A stretch of 64,000 nt of DNA from JBOGUF01 sp050696075 (GTDB lineage: Bacteria; Chloroflexota; Chloroflexia; Thermomicrobiales; UBA6265): contig JBOGUF010000142.1 of assembly GCA_050696075.1 (NCBI GenBank), forward strand, positions 62,001 through 126,000. Direction: 5' to 3'. Both the position numbers and the translations under genes were made by a program. Below, in pieces: positions 44,395 through 53,509 of this stretch. The notes beneath the pieces were generated by a model. The model saw only the letters and a program-made list of their open reading frames with translations, had not been told where the DNA came from and searched no databases. How positions within the stretch are numbered: position 1 is the first letter of the stretch; every line of letters begins with the position of its first letter.

Positions 44395-45960
44395 TCAACC
44401 CGCGAGCAGATGGAGCGTTCTCTCGGCGGTGTAGTCGTATGGATCTGCTACCGCGACTCTCGGTGCTCGACGATGTCTCCCATAGGCTTCAGTCAATTCG
44501 CCCAGTCCGGCCGCAAGTCCGTGATGCAATTGGTGAGGCAAGAAACGCCACACCCAGTTGCCCATCGCCCGCCCTGGGGTATTCATCCGCGCCTCATCGC
44601 CCAGGCGCATGATGTCCTGAAGAGGAATAACAGCCGTATGAGCGACCGATGAGAGCGCTAACCGGAGCAAGTCCCACGCAATATCGCTGCCGTCGTGGCC
44701 AAGATATCGTTGCAACTGCTGTCGTCGACCCTCTGACAGGGATTGATACCATCCGATGGTCGTCTGGTTATCGTGGGTACCCGTGTAGACCACGCAATTG
44801 TGCTCGTAGGCATGCGGCAGATACACATTGTCCGGATCCTCGTCGAACGCGAATTGGAGGACCTTCATACCGGGAAGCTTAAGCTCGTCACGTAGCAAGG
44901 TGACGTCGCTCGTAATGAGCCCGAGGTCTTCGACTATAATCGGCACGTCCCCGAGTTCGACGGTGAAGCGGTCGAAAATCTCGCGCCCTGGTCCCGCGTC
45001 CCAGCGTCCGTTGGCGGCCGTTGGCGCATCCGCCGGGACGCTCCATGACGCGGAAAACCCGCGAAAGTGGTCGATCCGCACGACGTCGTAGAGCGTATGC
45101 GCTGCCCGCAGGCGATCGATCCACCAGGCAAAACCCGTCCGACGGTTCTCCGCCCAGTCGAAAACCGGATTGCCCCAACGCTGCCCTTCGGACGTGAAGA
45201 GATCCGGGGGAACCCCCGAGACGACGGTCGGCTTTCCCTCATCGTCCAACCGAAACAACTCGCGGTGAGACCATACGTCGGCGCTGTCGTCCGCGACAAA
45301 GATTGGGATGTCGCCGACGATGCGAATGTGACGGTCGTTTGCATATCGCTTAAGCTCGGCCCATTGGCGGCGAAAGTGAAACTGGACAAACTTGTGGAAA
45401 CGAATCGCATCGTTGAGCCGTTCTTGCCACCGAAACAATGCGTCCGGTGTACGAAGCCGAATGTCATCCGGCCAAGTGGACCATGATTGCCATTCATGGT
45501 GCTCTTTTAGCGCCATGAACAGTGCGTAGTCATCGAGCCAGTCGGCTTCTTCCACACAAAAGCGTTCAAGATCTAGACGATGATGCGCGGCCGCGCCGCG
45601 GCGAAATGCGTCGAAGGCACGGTGGAGCAACCGGTACTTGAACTCGATGACCGGACCGTATTGGACTTCAAACTCCGGAAATGGCGGGTGGTCGCCAAGG
45701 TCTTTCTCGCTCAGCAGCCCGTCACCCGTAAGCCAGGGCAGTGACACGAGCAAGGGATTGCCAGCAAAGGCAGACGGCGACGCATACGGCGAATCGCCAT
45801 AACCCGTCGGCCCCAATGGCATGACCTGCCACAAACGCTGACCCGCCACCGCCAGCCAGTCGACGAAGCGAAAGGCCGCCTCTCCGATGTCGCCAATGCC
45901 GTGCGGCCCGGGGAGCGAGGTCGGGTGGGCCAGCACTCCACTGACGCGCTGAAACGTCAT
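44395..45960 (-). CDS. malQ: 4-alpha-glucanotransferase
   Basis: 521-residue GH77 amylomaltase: RVSGVLAHPTSLPGPHGIGD, WQVMPLGPTGYGDSPYAS, IRIVGDIPIFVADDSADVW, VRIDHFRGFSASW (nucleophile Asp), PIIVEDLGLITSDV (acid Glu) and YTGTHDNQTTIGWY. It moves glucan segments between chains. ATG 45960 begins the conserved region and has GGCGGGGT upstream; the reading frame continues 37 codons further without family similarity. Probably in one unit with the GH57 branching enzyme. Confidence 0.95.
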   Translation of the reverse strand: MTFQRVSGVLAHPTSLPGPHGIGDIGEAAFRFVDWLAVAGQRLWQVMPLGPTGYGDSPYASPSAFAGNPLLVSLPWLTGDGLLSEKDLGDHPPFPEFEVQYGPVIEFKYRLLHRAFDAFRRGAAAHHRLDLERFCVEEADWLDDYALFMALKEHHEWQSWSTWPDDIRLRTPDALFRWQERLNDAIRFHKFVQFHFRRQWAELKRYANDRHIRIVGDIPIFVADDSADVWSHRELFRLDDEGKPTVVSGVPPDLFTSEGQRWGNPVFDWAENRRTGFAWWIDRLRAAHTLYDVVRIDHFRGFSASWSVPADAPTAANGRWDAGPGREIFDRFTVELGDVPIIVEDLGLITSDVTLLRDELKLPGMKVLQFAFDEDPDNVYLPHAYEHNCVVYTGTHDNQTTIGWYQSLSEGRRQQLQRYLGHDGSDIAWDLLRLALSSVAHTAVIPLQDIMRLGDEARMNTPGRAMGNWVWRFLPHQLHHGLAAGLGELTEAYGRHRRAPRVAVADPYDYTAERTLHLLAG

Positions 45961-46140
45961 CAATTTGACCCCGCCTAGTACGAATACCATCTGGCAGAAG
46001 GCAGATGCAACATGGCCCGCCGCCGGAACTGAAGGCAATCCTAGCATCCGACGTAATTCGTTGGTCAACAAGAAGGCGCGAATGAGCGATGATCAAAAAT
46101 TTGAGCAACCTCAATCGATGGCAACATTAAACGGGATACG

Positions 46141-47145
46141 CTACGGCTCTTCGAGGCTATCGCGGAGAATATCCATGTGCTCCAGCGCAAGCCCGGTGCC
46201 GACCGCAACGCACGTCAGCGGATCATCGGCCACGTAGCAAGGAACACCGGTGACCTCCATGAGGAGGTCGGGCAGGTGGCGAAGCATCGCGCCACCGCCG
46301 GTGAGGATCATCCCTTTGTCGATGATATCCGATGAGAGTTCGGGTGGCGTTTCTTCGAGGACCGCGCGCACCGCGCCGATGATCGCTTCGAGGGGCTCCG
46401 TTATCGCGTCCGTAACTTCGCCGGCGTGAATCTGGATCGTCCGCGGTAGTCCCGCGACTTCGTCTCGACCGCGCACTTCCATCGAGACGTTGTCGTCAAG
46501 CGGCATCGCGCTACCTATGGCGATCTTGACCTCTTCGGCCGTGCGCTCGCCGACACGCAGGTTGTACTTGCGTTTGATGTAGTTGCTAATCGACTCGTCG
46601 AACCGGTTGCCACCGACGCGCAAGGACCGTGCGACGACGATGCCGTTGAGCGAAATGACGGCGACCTCGGTTGTGCCGCCGCCGATGTCAATGATCATGT
46701 TGCCCGAAGGATCGGCCACCGGGACTCTGGCGCCAATGGCGGCCGCAAGCGGTTCGCTGATTAGGAATGCTCGCCTGGCACCGGCGTTGAGGGCCGCGTC
46801 GCGCACCGCGCGCCGCTCGACTCCGGTCACGCCGGCTGGCACGCAGATCATGACCTCGGGCCGAATCAAGGAAAAGCGTCCGCAGCTCTTGTTGATGAAG
46901 TAGCGCAACATTTCTTGGGTGACGACGTAGTCGGCGATGACCCCGTCGCGCATCGGCCGGACGACTTCGATCGTCTCACGTGGCTCGCGACCGAGCATGT
47001 TGCGCGCTTCGAGGCCAACCGCTTTGACTTTGCCGTCTTTGGCCGAGATAGCGACGACCGAAGGTTCGTTGATGACGATACCGCGACCGCGCAAAAAAAC
47101 GAGGACGTTGGCCGTCCCGAGATCGATGCCGATTTGCTTTGGCAC
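46141..47145 (-). CDS. mreB: MreB-family actin-like cell-shape protein
   Basis: 334 residues with the actin fold: IGIDLGTANVLVFLRGRGIV (phosphate 1), MRDGVIADYVVTQEMLRYF, MICVPAGVTGVERRAVRDAA, MIIDIGGGTTEVAVISLNGI (phosphate 2) and MILTGGGAMLRHLPDLL (adenosine loop). It forms filaments that guide wall synthesis. GTG 47145 (after CGGAGTGG) begins the conserved segment. No mreC or mreD is next to it; malQ follows 180 bp downstream. Confidence 0.94.
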   Translation of the reverse strand: MPKQIGIDLGTANVLVFLRGRGIVINEPSVVAISAKDGKVKAVGLEARNMLGREPRETIEVVRPMRDGVIADYVVTQEMLRYFINKSCGRFSLIRPEVMICVPAGVTGVERRAVRDAALNAGARRAFLISEPLAAAIGARVPVADPSGNMIIDIGGGTTEVAVISLNGIVVARSLRVGGNRFDESISNYIKRKYNLRVGERTAEEVKIAIGSAMPLDDNVSMEVRGRDEVAGLPRTIQIHAGEVTDAITEPLEAIIGAVRAVLEETPPELSSDIIDKGMILTGGGAMLRHLPDLLMEVTGVPCYVADDPLTCVAVGTGLALEHMDILRDSLEEP

Positions 47146-47231
47146 GTGGTTCCACTCCGATCGAGGATCGGGGAACGTCTGGCTGGACACGGCTCTCGGC
47201 CACGACCCGCCGCGAACGCTTGCGGCCGGCG

Positions 47232-47240
47232 ATTGTACCA
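47232..47240 (-). promoter_or_regulatory. Probable extended -10 promoter of mreB
   Basis: On the minus strand TGG-TACAAT (47240-47232) is an extended -10 about 85 bp before the GTG start. No good -35 is visible, which is acceptable for extended -10 promoters. Confidence 0.5.
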
Positions 47241-47288
47241 TAGCAACGGATGCCGGCGGCCATGCACCCAGCCAGCTTGGAAAGCAAC

Positions 47289-48071
47289 CTACGGCGCGGC
47301 AGCGCGCGCTAGCGCCACGTAGTACTTCGCGGTCTCCTCTGGAGTTATGGCGCGAACAACCGTTTCGTTAAGCGTAGCGTCGAACAATCGCAGTGCCGCC
47401 TGGAGAGCCTCGCGATTTTCGCCAATGATGCTCGTGTCAACACCTGATACACCCATCGCCTCAAAGTGACGCGCATACTGCGGTATGCGCTCGTAGCGGG
47501 TCGCTTCGTCTCGCAATCTGGACCGTGAGGCTTCTCCAAGTGCCGTGCGCACGTAACCGGCAACGAACGGGCTGAGCCGGTCGTTCACTGCCGCGGCAGA
47601 ACGAATGCGTTCCGAGGTTGCGCGAGCCATTTCTGGGGTTAGCCAGTTGAGGAGCGCACCGTCGGCGTCCTCACCCGCAAGCCGGCACATCCTTGGTCCC
47701 AAGGCTCCGACAATCACTGGCACGGCGAGATCGCGCGCGAGGTCCCGCGCGGCTGAGCGCACCAGAGATAGGCCGCCTTTTCGGGCGCGTCCGGACCCGA
47801 CTCCGATAATGAGCCGGTCGAGAGGCAAGTCCAGCGCACGAACGCGAGTGGCAATCTCTGCCGCTGGACGCCGATCAACCGGGATCACGCCAACTCCTAG
47901 CTTGATCTTGTCCGTTGCCGCGGCGGCTACCGCGAGCGCGGCCAAGCCATCTCCGCTCGGAGTGTCGTTTACCCAAAACGTCTCGTATCCACTCGCCTCG
48001 ACTTCACGGGCAAGCACCTCGATGATCATATGATCCAGCGCGCCGGCGACGCCAAAGCCTCGATTCGCCAT
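47289..48071 (-). CDS. Luciferase-like (LLM class) flavin/F420-dependent oxidoreductase
   Basis: 260-residue TIM-barrel of the LLM family: LAREVEASGYETFWVNDTPS, KIKLGVGVIPVDRRPAAEIA, LPLDRLIIGVGSGRARKG, and DGALLNWLTPEMARATSERI. These proteins use F420 or FMN to oxidise or reduce small molecules; the substrate is unknown. It starts 35 bp after radC on the same strand and is the last gene of an MFS-dioxygenase-radC-LLM run. Confidence 0.82.
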   Translation of the reverse strand: MANRGFGVAGALDHMIIEVLAREVEASGYETFWVNDTPSGDGLAALAVAAAATDKIKLGVGVIPVDRRPAAEIATRVRALDLPLDRLIIGVGSGRARKGGLSLVRSAARDLARDLAVPVIVGALGPRMCRLAGEDADGALLNWLTPEMARATSERIRSAAAVNDRLSPFVAGYVRTALGEASRSRLRDEATRYERIPQYARHFEAMGVSGVDTSIIGENREALQAALRLFDATLNETVVRAITPEETAKYYVALARAAAP

Positions 48072-48106
48072 ATCCTGCCCTCTTGATCCTTGTCGCGAAT
48101 TTCACG

Positions 48107-48826
48107 TCAACCGCCGCCTTTCGCAAATCCCAGCCCCAGGCGCCGCATCGACGCGTGTCGACCGTGGCCGATGATCAGGTGGTCGAGCACTTCGATGTCG
48201 AGGACATTGCCTGCTTTCACAAGTTCGATTGTTAGGGTCACGTCGGCCGAAGACGGTGTCGGATCGCCCGACGGATGATTGTGAATGACGATGATGGCGA
48301 CGGCGTTCTGGCGAATCGCGTCGCGAAAGACCTCGGAGACGCGCACTTGCGCTTGGTTCACGCTCCCTTGATAGATCGTCTTGATGGCCAGGACCTGGTG
48401 CTTCGTATCAAGGAGGACGACGCGTAGCTGTTCCTGGTCGAGCGCCGCCATCTCGATGGAAACGAGATTGGCGACATCGTCAGGCGAATTGATCCGGTGC
48501 CGCGGCCCAGGACCGAGGGCCACGACTCGACTCGCGATTTCCAGCGCCGCCTTTACCTTCGCCGCCTTTGCCTGACCAACGCCACGCACCCGAGCCAATT
48601 CCCACACGTCAAGCTTCATCAACCCCAACAATCCGCCGTGCTCGTGGAGCAGGCGTTGGGAGAGAATGGTCACCGGTTCTCCTTGTGAGCCGGTATTGAG
48701 CAGGATCGCCAGCAGATCGCCGTTGGTCAGCGACGATGGTCCGCGATGTAGCAGTCGCTCGCGGGGTCGTTCGTCCAGCAGCATCTCCTTCACGGAGAGC
48801 GCCCGCACGTAGACGGTCTCCTCCAT
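48107..48826 (-). CDS. radC: RadC/YeeS-family JAMM domain protein
   Basis: 239 residues. The N-terminal helix-hairpin-helix region (LARVRGVGQAKAAKVKAALE) is followed by a JAMM metallo-domain with IHNHPSGDPTPSSAD (HxH...S...D metal site) and LDHLIIGHGRHASMRRLG. Once named a DNA-repair protein, the family's true role is unsettled. ATG 48826 follows GGAAGGGAG; an upstream ATG at 48850 overlaps the stop of the dioxygenase gene (ATGA) and is a serious alternative. Confidence 0.9.
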   Translation of the reverse strand: MEETVYVRALSVKEMLLDERPRERLLHRGPSSLTNGDLLAILLNTGSQGEPVTILSQRLLHEHGGLLGLMKLDVWELARVRGVGQAKAAKVKAALEIASRVVALGPGPRHRINSPDDVANLVSIEMAALDQEQLRVVLLDTKHQVLAIKTIYQGSVNQAQVRVSEVFRDAIRQNAVAIIVIHNHPSGDPTPSSADVTLTIELVKAGNVLDIEVLDHLIIGHGRHASMRRLGLGFAKGGG

Positions 48827-48846
48827 CTCTCCCTTCCCGATCCGAA

Positions 48847-49710
48847 TCATTCGTAGGATGCAACAAGCATCCCGTAGTAAGACGGAGCTTCGTAGCAGAG
48901 TACCTCGCACGACAGCGGAGTCACCGCCAGCACGCCGGCAAGCATCAGTGTTTGCCACAGGCCATCAATGGCGGCATTCTGCACCTCTTCGTCGGTCAGT
49001 GCCATCAGGGAATGGAGGTCTCCGGAGCGCACCGCTTCGACCACCCTGCCGTCTACCCGCGCGGCGTCTTCGTGGAAGCCGTACGGACCGTCCTCCTTGT
49101 GGGTGTGCCCCCAGTCACACGACGCGACAAAGGCGACCTTACGCCCATCATTCTGGATGGCACGGCCGACCGCCTGGCCGAAGTCAACCATCGTTTGGTG
49201 AGGGAGGGATCGCGACGGCGTGATGATGACCGCGGGTGGGCCAATGTCTTCGCTCGGTTTTGGCGAGAGTACGTCACCGTGCCCGACCATATTGCGACCG
49301 TGCCCAAGAAACCAAAGTGGCGTCAGAACTCCCCAATCCATGGGGATGACGCTCTGGAAACGTCGATTGCCGGCGTAGCCGGCGAGCGCCACCGGGATGC
49401 CCGCGACGCGCGCTTCCGCCGCGATGGCGTCGGTCAGGTCGCCGTCGACCGGCACGTTCAACTCAACCTGGCGGCCTTCCCACCGAAGGGTGCCAGCCGC
49501 GCGCGCGACGTCCGCGAGACACATCGCGCCGTCGACGCGCACCCCATGTGGACCTGCAATGACGATGGCGTCGAGGTGATGTTTGCTCGCCCTGCGTCCA
49601 AGTTCGTGCATCGCTTGGCGGGTGTTCAGAGCTCCATTTGCGTCGTCGCTCAGTTCGGGGATGATCGGAAACCCGTGCGGCGCGATCGCGGCCAAGACCA
49701 ACGGCATCAT
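48847..49710 (-). CDS. Class III extradiol ring-cleavage dioxygenase family protein (LigB type)
   Basis: 287 residues: LAAIAPHGFPIIPEL, DAIVIAGPHGVRVDGAMCL, VPVDGDLTDAIAAEARVAGI, PHQTMVDFGQAVGRAI and VAFVASCDWGHTHKEDGPYG. The His residues of APHG, GPHG and the C-terminal WGHTH fit a LigB-type non-haem iron site. Such enzymes open catechol rings, but relatives of other function exist. ATG 49710 has AGGAGG 4 nt upstream. It starts 11 bp after the MFS gene. Confidence 0.8.
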   Translation of the reverse strand: MMPLVLAAIAPHGFPIIPELSDDANGALNTRQAMHELGRRASKHHLDAIVIAGPHGVRVDGAMCLADVARAAGTLRWEGRQVELNVPVDGDLTDAIAAEARVAGIPVALAGYAGNRRFQSVIPMDWGVLTPLWFLGHGRNMVGHGDVLSPKPSEDIGPPAVIITPSRSLPHQTMVDFGQAVGRAIQNDGRKVAFVASCDWGHTHKEDGPYGFHEDAARVDGRVVEAVRSGDLHSLMALTDEEVQNAAIDGLWQTLMLAGVLAVTPLSCEVLCYEAPSYYGMLVASYE

Positions 49711-49720
49711 TTTCCTCCTG

Positions 49721-50911
49721 TCAACGCTGCGGAACTGGTTCCGATACGACCTGACGAGTTTCGCGCACAAGCGAAGCGATTGTTCCGGCCGCGAGGAAAC
49801 CAATACATGAAAGAACAACCGCGCTGCCGGACAGGCCCATGCTGCCGGCGATGAGGCCGACGGTAACCGGACCCAAGAATGCGCCCCCGTCGCCGATTAG
49901 GCGCCAGAGTCCTAGGAACTCGCCAGTTGCGCCTCGTGGCGCCAGGTCGGCGCCAAGCGTCATCATTGTGCCCGATCCGAGTCCGTTGCCGAATCCGATC
50001 ACCGTGGCAGCCAAGAGCAACCCGCCATACGATGACGCCATCGGAATCATGGCAACGCCGATGGCCATGACCGCAAAACTGGGAACGGCGGCGACCTTTC
50101 GCCCGTATCGGTCCATCAAGAACCCGGCCGGGATGAACATCGACATATCGAGCACCGCGGCCGACGTCATGATGAGACCGATTTGCGCCGCGTCGAGGTC
50201 GAGCCGTTCGATACCGTAAATGGGGATGATGAAATGTCGCCCCGCGCGGATCATCTGGCCGAGGGTTTGGGCGACGCCGGCCGCGGCGAGATCCCGGCCA
50301 TTCGTGCGGAGAACCTCTCCGACCAAACGCCAGCGTTGCCGCCCACCTCCGACAGACAATGCGGCCGGGCGAACTAGCCAGAACGCCATTGCCAGCGCCA
50401 AGACTGCCATCACACCCGACGCCACGAACGAGGCGCGCAATCCAAATGCGGTCGCGATCAGTCCGCCGGCAACCGGCCCACCGAATATGCCGATGCGATT
50501 GATGCCGCCAAAGACCGAAATTGCTCGCCCCCGCGATTCAATCGGCACAGCCGTGGCGATGAACGCGTGGCGAGAAAGGCCCCACATCGCGGTGCCCACA
50601 CCGGCTGCTACTCTGAGCACAATCACGAGTGGAAAGTGCTCGACGAAGGCCAAGCTGAGCGTGCCGACCGCAACCAAACTGGTGCCGACCAACATTGCAC
50701 GTCGAAGACCGAGCCTGCCGAGCAGCGCACCGGCGGGTACATCGGTAATGAGCGTTCCGAGCGCGGCGGCGGCGACCGCAAAACTGATGAGACCGTAGGA
50801 AACATCGAAGCTCGCTGCATACAGCGGCAGCGTGGTCAGCAGCAAGCCTTGCCCGAACGCAAGCAAGGCTGCTGGTACATAGACGGCAAGGACCAAATTG
50901 GAACGACGCAT
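49721..50911 (-). CDS. Major facilitator superfamily transporter
   Basis: 396 residues with about 12 hydrophobic helices. Loop 2-3 shows the MFS motif as GALLGRLGLRRAMLVG, and the second half has DRYGRKVAAVP. It should move a small molecule across the membrane by ion exchange or symport; drug-efflux-type relatives are common. ATG 50911 begins MRRSNLVLAVYVPAALLAFG. The nearby -10 puts the transcript start only about 12 nt before this ATG, with no SD, so the message may be nearly leaderless. Confidence 0.87.
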   Translation of the reverse strand: MRRSNLVLAVYVPAALLAFGQGLLLTTLPLYAASFDVSYGLISFAVAAAALGTLITDVPAGALLGRLGLRRAMLVGTSLVAVGTLSLAFVEHFPLVIVLRVAAGVGTAMWGLSRHAFIATAVPIESRGRAISVFGGINRIGIFGGPVAGGLIATAFGLRASFVASGVMAVLALAMAFWLVRPAALSVGGGRQRWRLVGEVLRTNGRDLAAAGVAQTLGQMIRAGRHFIIPIYGIERLDLDAAQIGLIMTSAAVLDMSMFIPAGFLMDRYGRKVAAVPSFAVMAIGVAMIPMASSYGGLLLAATVIGFGNGLGSGTMMTLGADLAPRGATGEFLGLWRLIGDGGAFLGPVTVGLIAGSMGLSGSAVVLSCIGFLAAGTIASLVRETRQVVSEPVPQR

Positions 50912-50929
50912 CGACGGTCGGGCACCCGA

Positions 50930-50938
50930 ATTGTAGCA
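50930..50938 (-). promoter_or_regulatory. Extended -10 promoter of the MFS operon
   Basis: On the minus strand TGC-TACAAT (50938-50930) is an extended -10; CTGACA lies 15 bp upstream of TACAAT as a weak -35. The predicted start is about 12 nt before the MFS ATG. Confidence 0.5.
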
Positions 50939-51054
50939 AACGCCGTGGAATGTCAGGCCGACGCTTGGCCGGACCTGACAGCAGTCTCGCACGACCTCGG
51001 CGATCCTGCAAAAGTCGTTGCAATGACTAACCGCGAAGGTGAAACAGTGGCCAA

Positions 51055-51063
51055 TGCTATACT
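51055..51063 (+). promoter_or_regulatory. Extended -10 promoter of ftsY-ffh
   Basis: TGC-TATACT is an extended -10 about 90 bp before the GTG start of ftsY. No convincing -35 is seen. The divergent MFS promoter lies about 120 bp away. Confidence 0.5.
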
Positions 51064-51152
51064 CATCCAGCGTCGCGCCGAGCGGCGCGCGTTCTTGTTG
51101 CGCGGGACATCCCGTTCGTTTTCAACGATCGTTCCGGTCCGGGAGGAACCCG

Positions 51153-52118
51153 GTGGTTGTCAATCGACTGTTTCGCTGGCGAGCCGAACCGGACCCGCAG
51201 CTTCAGCAAGGTCTAGAGAAAACGCGTCGATCCGTCTTTAGCGAGATCACGCGGCTCTTCGATCGCGGTGCGATCGACGACAAACTGTACGAAGACTTGG
51301 AAATGCTGCTGATTCAAGCGGATATCGGCTGGGACGTCAGCCAGAAGCTCGTCGCTGATCTTCGTGAGCGGGTCGAGCGCGAACGCCTCCTCGACCCTGC
51401 TGACGCCCGCGAAATCCTGCGGATCGAGATGATCGAGTTGCTCGAGCTGGCGACGAAAAACCGGACGGTGAAGATCCTCCAGCGCGGCGTGCCCTTCGTG
51501 ATCATGGTCGTCGGCGTCAATGGCGTCGGCAAGACAACCTCGATCGCCAAACTTGTCGCCTATCACCAGCGCTTCGGCCGGACGGTGATGCTTGCCGCGG
51601 GCGACACGTTCCGCGCGGCAGCCATCGACCAGCTCAAGGTCTGGGGCGATCGGCTGAAGAGCCCGGTCATCGCCCATCAGCAGGGCGCCGATCCCGGCGC
51701 CGTCGTCTTCGACGCGATGCAAGCCGCGCATAGCCGCAACGTCGACGTGCTCATCGTCGATACCGCCGGTCGTCTCCACACGAAACATAACCTGATGGCA
51801 GAACTGACCAAATTACGCCGAATCATGCAGCGTCACGTTGAAGATGCGCCGCAGGAAGTCTTGCTCGTCATCGACGCGACGACGGGCCAAAACGGTCTTG
51901 TACAGGCGAAAGTTTTTGCCGAGTCGGTCAAAATCTCCGACATCATGATCGCCAAGCTCGACAGCACCGCTAAAGGCGGCATCGCCTTCTCTGTTGCCAA
52001 GGAACTCGGTACGCCGATCTCCTACGTCGGCACCGGTGAAAAGGCTACTGATCTCGCCGAATTTCGGCCGGAGACGTACGTCGATTCCCTCTTCTTTGGC
52101 GTCGGAGAAGGATTCTAG
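51153..52118 (+). CDS. ftsY: Signal recognition particle receptor FtsY
   Basis: 321 residues: a short basic N terminus, the N helical bundle, and the GTPase G domain with G1 GVNGVGKTTS at 121-130, AAGDTFRAAAIDQL, VLIVDTAGRLHTKHNLM, LLVIDATTGQNGL, AKLDSTAKGG and YVGTGEKATDLAEF. It docks Ffh-ribosome complexes at the membrane. GTG 51153 has GGGAGG 7 nt upstream; a long in-frame upstream reading lacks FtsY features. The acidic A domain found in many FtsY proteins is absent. Followed 14 bp later by ffh. Confidence 0.95.
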   Translation: MVVNRLFRWRAEPDPQLQQGLEKTRRSVFSEITRLFDRGAIDDKLYEDLEMLLIQADIGWDVSQKLVADLRERVERERLLDPADAREILRIEMIELLELATKNRTVKILQRGVPFVIMVVGVNGVGKTTSIAKLVAYHQRFGRTVMLAAGDTFRAAAIDQLKVWGDRLKSPVIAHQQGADPGAVVFDAMQAAHSRNVDVLIVDTAGRLHTKHNLMAELTKLRRIMQRHVEDAPQEVLLVIDATTGQNGLVQAKVFAESVKISDIMIAKLDSTAKGGIAFSVAKELGTPISYVGTGEKATDLAEFRPETYVDSLFFGVGEGF

Positions 52119-52132
52119 ATCACGAGGGAAGC

Positions 52133-53470
52133 ATGTTTGACTCGCTATCTGATCGCCTCAACGAGACTTTCGGTCGCCTGTCCCGCAAGGGCAAACTGAC
52201 CGAAAACGACGTCGACGAGGCGATGCGAGAGGTTCGCCGGGCGTTGCTCGAAGCAGACGTCAACTTCAAGGTCGTCAAAGACTTCGTGACGGCGGTGCGC
52301 GAGCGCGCCGTGGGGCAAGAAGTCTTGCGCTCGCTGACGCCCGCGCAGACGGTGATTGGCATCGTCAATGAAGAGTTGATCAAGGTGCTGGGCACCGAAC
52401 GGGAACCGCTCCTCGTGCCGGTGCGTCCGCCTCAGATCGTGATGTTGGTTGGCCTCAACGGAGCCGGCAAGACCACCCACGCCGCCAAGCTTGCCGTCCA
52501 TGTTCGAAAGGAAGGTCGCAGCCCGGTCCTCGTCGCCGCCGATGTCTATCGGCCGGCCGCAATTGCCCAGCTTCAGTCGCTCGGTCGCCAGGTGAACGTG
52601 CCGGTCTTCGACGAGGGTACTCAGCGCAACCCGGTCGACATCGCCGCCAACGGTGTCAAATTTGCCATCGAGCGCGGACACAATCCTGTCATCATCGACA
52701 CTGCCGGCCGCCTCCAAATCGACGAACGGATGATGCAAGAGCTCGTCCAGATCAAGGAGCGGATTCAGCCCACCGAGATCCTGCTCGTCGCCGACGCGAT
52801 GACGGGCCAGGAGGCGGTTAGCGTTGCCCAGGCGTTTCACGAACGGCTCGACGTCACGGGCCTCATTCTGACGAAAATGGACGGAGACGCGCGAGGTGGC
52901 GCCGCATTGTCGATCCGGGCGGTTGCCGGAGTGCCCATCAAGTTCATCGGCATCGGCGAGAAGGTCGACGCGATTGAGCCGTTCTTCCCGCAACGACTGG
53001 CGAGCCGCATCCTGGGCATGGGCGACGTACTTTCGCTGATCGAGCGGGCGCAAGAGCAGACTGATGTCAAGGAGGCCGAGCGGCTCCAGGACCGCATGTT
53101 CAAGGGCCAGTTCGATCTTGAAGACTTCCTGGAACAGCTCCAAAAGATCAAAAAGATGGGTCCCTTGTCGCAGCTCATGGAGATGATTCCGGGCATGGGC
53201 TCGCATCTCCGCCAGGCCAAGGCCGAGGTCTCCGACGACGATTACAAACAAGTCGAGGCGATAATTCGCTCAATGACCCCCCGGGAACGCCATCATCCGG
53301 AGGTCATCGGTGGCGGCCGTCGCCGTAGAATCGCACGGGGCAGTGGCACGTCGACGACCGAAGTCAATCAACTGTTGAACCAGTTCAAGCAGATGCAAAA
53401 GATGATGTCCCAGTTCGGCGCAATGGCCAAGAAGGGGAAGATGCCGAAGAATCTTCCCTTCGACTTTTGA
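52133..53470 (+). CDS. ffh: Signal recognition particle protein Ffh
   Basis: 445 residues: N domain (residues 1-~100), GTPase with G1 GLNGAGKTTH at 107-116, AADVYRPAAIAQLQ, VIIDTAGRLQIDERMM, LLVADAMTGQEAV, TKMDGDARGGAALS and FIGIGEKVDAIEPF, then the methionine-rich M domain (LSQLMEMIPGMGSHL, MTPRERHHPEVIGGGRRRRI, MQKMMSQFGAMAKKGKMPK) that binds signal peptides and SRP RNA. Together with FtsY it targets membrane proteins. The selenoprotein-like glutaredoxin gene follows 39 bp downstream. Confidence 0.97.
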   Translation: MFDSLSDRLNETFGRLSRKGKLTENDVDEAMREVRRALLEADVNFKVVKDFVTAVRERAVGQEVLRSLTPAQTVIGIVNEELIKVLGTEREPLLVPVRPPQIVMLVGLNGAGKTTHAAKLAVHVRKEGRSPVLVAADVYRPAAIAQLQSLGRQVNVPVFDEGTQRNPVDIAANGVKFAIERGHNPVIIDTAGRLQIDERMMQELVQIKERIQPTEILLVADAMTGQEAVSVAQAFHERLDVTGLILTKMDGDARGGAALSIRAVAGVPIKFIGIGEKVDAIEPFFPQRLASRILGMGDVLSLIERAQEQTDVKEAERLQDRMFKGQFDLEDFLEQLQKIKKMGPLSQLMEMIPGMGSHLRQAKAEVSDDDYKQVEAIIRSMTPRERHHPEVIGGGRRRRIARGSGTSTTEVNQLLNQFKQMQKMMSQFGAMAKKGKMPKNLPFDF

Positions 53471-53509
53471 TGGCTCGGCGGAGACCGCCGCCGATCACGA
53501 GGCAGGATC

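Noticed and set aside
48736..49854. 372-codon open frame opposite radC and the dioxygenase
   Set aside because: Spans two real genes and their junction in antisense; composition is that of a shadow.
52145..53251. 368-codon open frame opposite ffh
   Set aside because: Antisense shadow of an unmistakable Ffh gene.
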